From positions 1 to 6,139 of the forward strand of contig JAGLEG010000373.1 in the NCBI GenBank assembly GCA_023145185.1: 6,139 bases of DNA, given 5' to 3'. Positions within the stretch are counted from its first letter, which is position 1. Every line of letters begins with the position of its first letter. Under the pieces are notes generated by a model. It ran no database searches, was not told the DNA's origin, and saw only the letters and a list, made by a program, of their open reading frames with translations. Source of the DNA: Thermoplasmata archaeon (GTDB lineage: Archaea; Thermoplasmatota; Penumbrarchaeia; Penumbrarchaeales; Penumbrarchaeaceae). Shown here piece by piece: positions 6,058 to 6,139 of this stretch. The position numbers and the translations under genes are program-made.

Positions 6058-6099
6058 CTGAATTTTAAGCTTATTGATGATTACCTCTTAAACATTCAG
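6058..6099 (+). repeat. Inverted repeat / hairpin P6 of the candidate RNA
   Basis: CTGAATTTTAAG (6058-6069) pairs with CTTAAACATTCAG (6087-6099): two 6-bp segments with C6093 bulged and a 17-nt loop. It ends at the base before the next hairpin starts, so the two could stack end to end. A competing 8-bp pairing, 6047-6054 with 6071-6078 (one G-U), is also possible. Confidence 0.6.
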
Positions 6100-6134
6100 G
6101 TCCTTGGAAAATCAGGGATTTTCCGGACTTTTTT
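6100..6134 (+). terminator. Hairpin plus T-tract, terminator-like
   Basis: GTCC (6100-6103), a TT bulge and GGAAAATC (6106-6113) pair with GATTTTCC and GGAC (6117-6128) around an AGG triloop, 12 bp in all. Six T's follow at once (6129-6134). This is the form of an intrinsic terminator read on the + strand. The inner 19 nt nearly duplicate hairpin P2 at 5916-5934. Confidence 0.6.
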
Positions 6135-6139
6135 ATTAG
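6117..6139. repeat. 23-bp direct repeat, copy 2 (at window edge)
   Basis: It is identical to 5841-5863 and reaches the last base, so the repeat may continue outside. It comprises the right arm of the terminator-like hairpin, the six T's and ATTAG, which in copy 1 begins the TATA palindrome. A second unit could follow directly. Confidence 0.85.

Larger units (their letters stand above)
5897..6134 (+). ncRNA. Candidate structured non-coding RNA with a perfect four-way junction
   Basis: No known family is recognised. Hand folding gives four helices meeting with no unpaired base. P1 pairs 5901-5911 with 6018-6027 (10 bp, A5904 bulged), and after a G-A mismatch three more pairs reach 5897/6031. 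P2 is 5912-5937 (11 bp, A5915 bulged, ATG triloop). P3 is 5938-5950 with 5968-5981 (13 bp, G5973 bulged, 17-nt loop). P4 is 5982-5988 with 6011-6017 (7 bp, 22-nt loop). An AT-rich linker (6032-6057) follows, then hairpin P6, 6058-6069 with 6087-6099 (12 bp, C6093 bulged), then a terminator-like hairpin directly abutting it. The TATA box at 5867-5873 predicts a start at about 5896. The mature RNA could be only 5897-6031 (about 135 nt) or the whole unit of about 238 nt. The longest reading frames inside (26 and 12 codons) lack ribosome-binding sites. Strand is set by the TATA box and T-tract. A palindromic mobile element is the main alternative. Confidence 0.6.

Noticed and set aside
5841..6139. 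CRISPR array, because of an exact repeated 23-mer
   Set aside because: There are only two copies, 276 bp apart, with structured rather than unique spacer-sized sequence between them and no cas genes.

Overview
This window looks archaeal and euryarchaeal, most likely a Thermoplasmatota-like lineage, though that placement is inference without a search. The evidence is heavy use of ATA (Ile) and AGA/AGG (Arg) codons, TATA-type promoter boxes with purine-rich BRE-like flanks, a large surface protein of tandem Ig-like modules anchored by one C-terminal membrane helix, and an archaeal-style M50/S2P membrane protease.

Layout: positions 2-2164 (+) are the 3' part of a large Ig-like surface protein whose start lies outside the window; the frame is open from the first base. 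Then come a small TPR-like protein (2262-2768), a membrane-embedded site-2-type zinc protease (2794-3537) and a SufS/CsdA-type cysteine desulfurase (3572-4777), all on the + strand with short gaps (97, 25 and 34 bp). A CarB/PylC-like ATP-grasp ligase lies on the - strand (4780-5757) and converges on the desulfurase with only 2 bp between the stop codons.

The last 382 bp (5758-6139) hold no credible protein gene but are densely structured. On the + strand they show, in order, half of a repeated 23-bp sequence, an 18-bp imperfect palindrome with a TATA box at its centre, and a segment (5897-6031) that folds by hand into a four-way junction with no unpaired base at the junction. After an AT-rich linker follow a second long hairpin (6058-6099) and a directly abutting hairpin plus six T's that looks like a terminator (6100-6134). 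The TATA-to-start distance (about 26 bp) places the predicted start at the first base of the outer helix. I read this as an unrecognised structured non-coding RNA gene of about 135-240 nt. The main alternative is a small palindromic non-autonomous mobile element, because two near-identical bulged hairpins bracket it and a 23-bp repeat recurs at the window edge.

The protein genes do not form an obvious single pathway. The surface protein, TPR protein and membrane protease could belong to envelope biology. The desulfurase (sulfur mobilisation from cysteine) and the ATP-grasp ligase stand alone here, without suf or biosynthetic partners in view.
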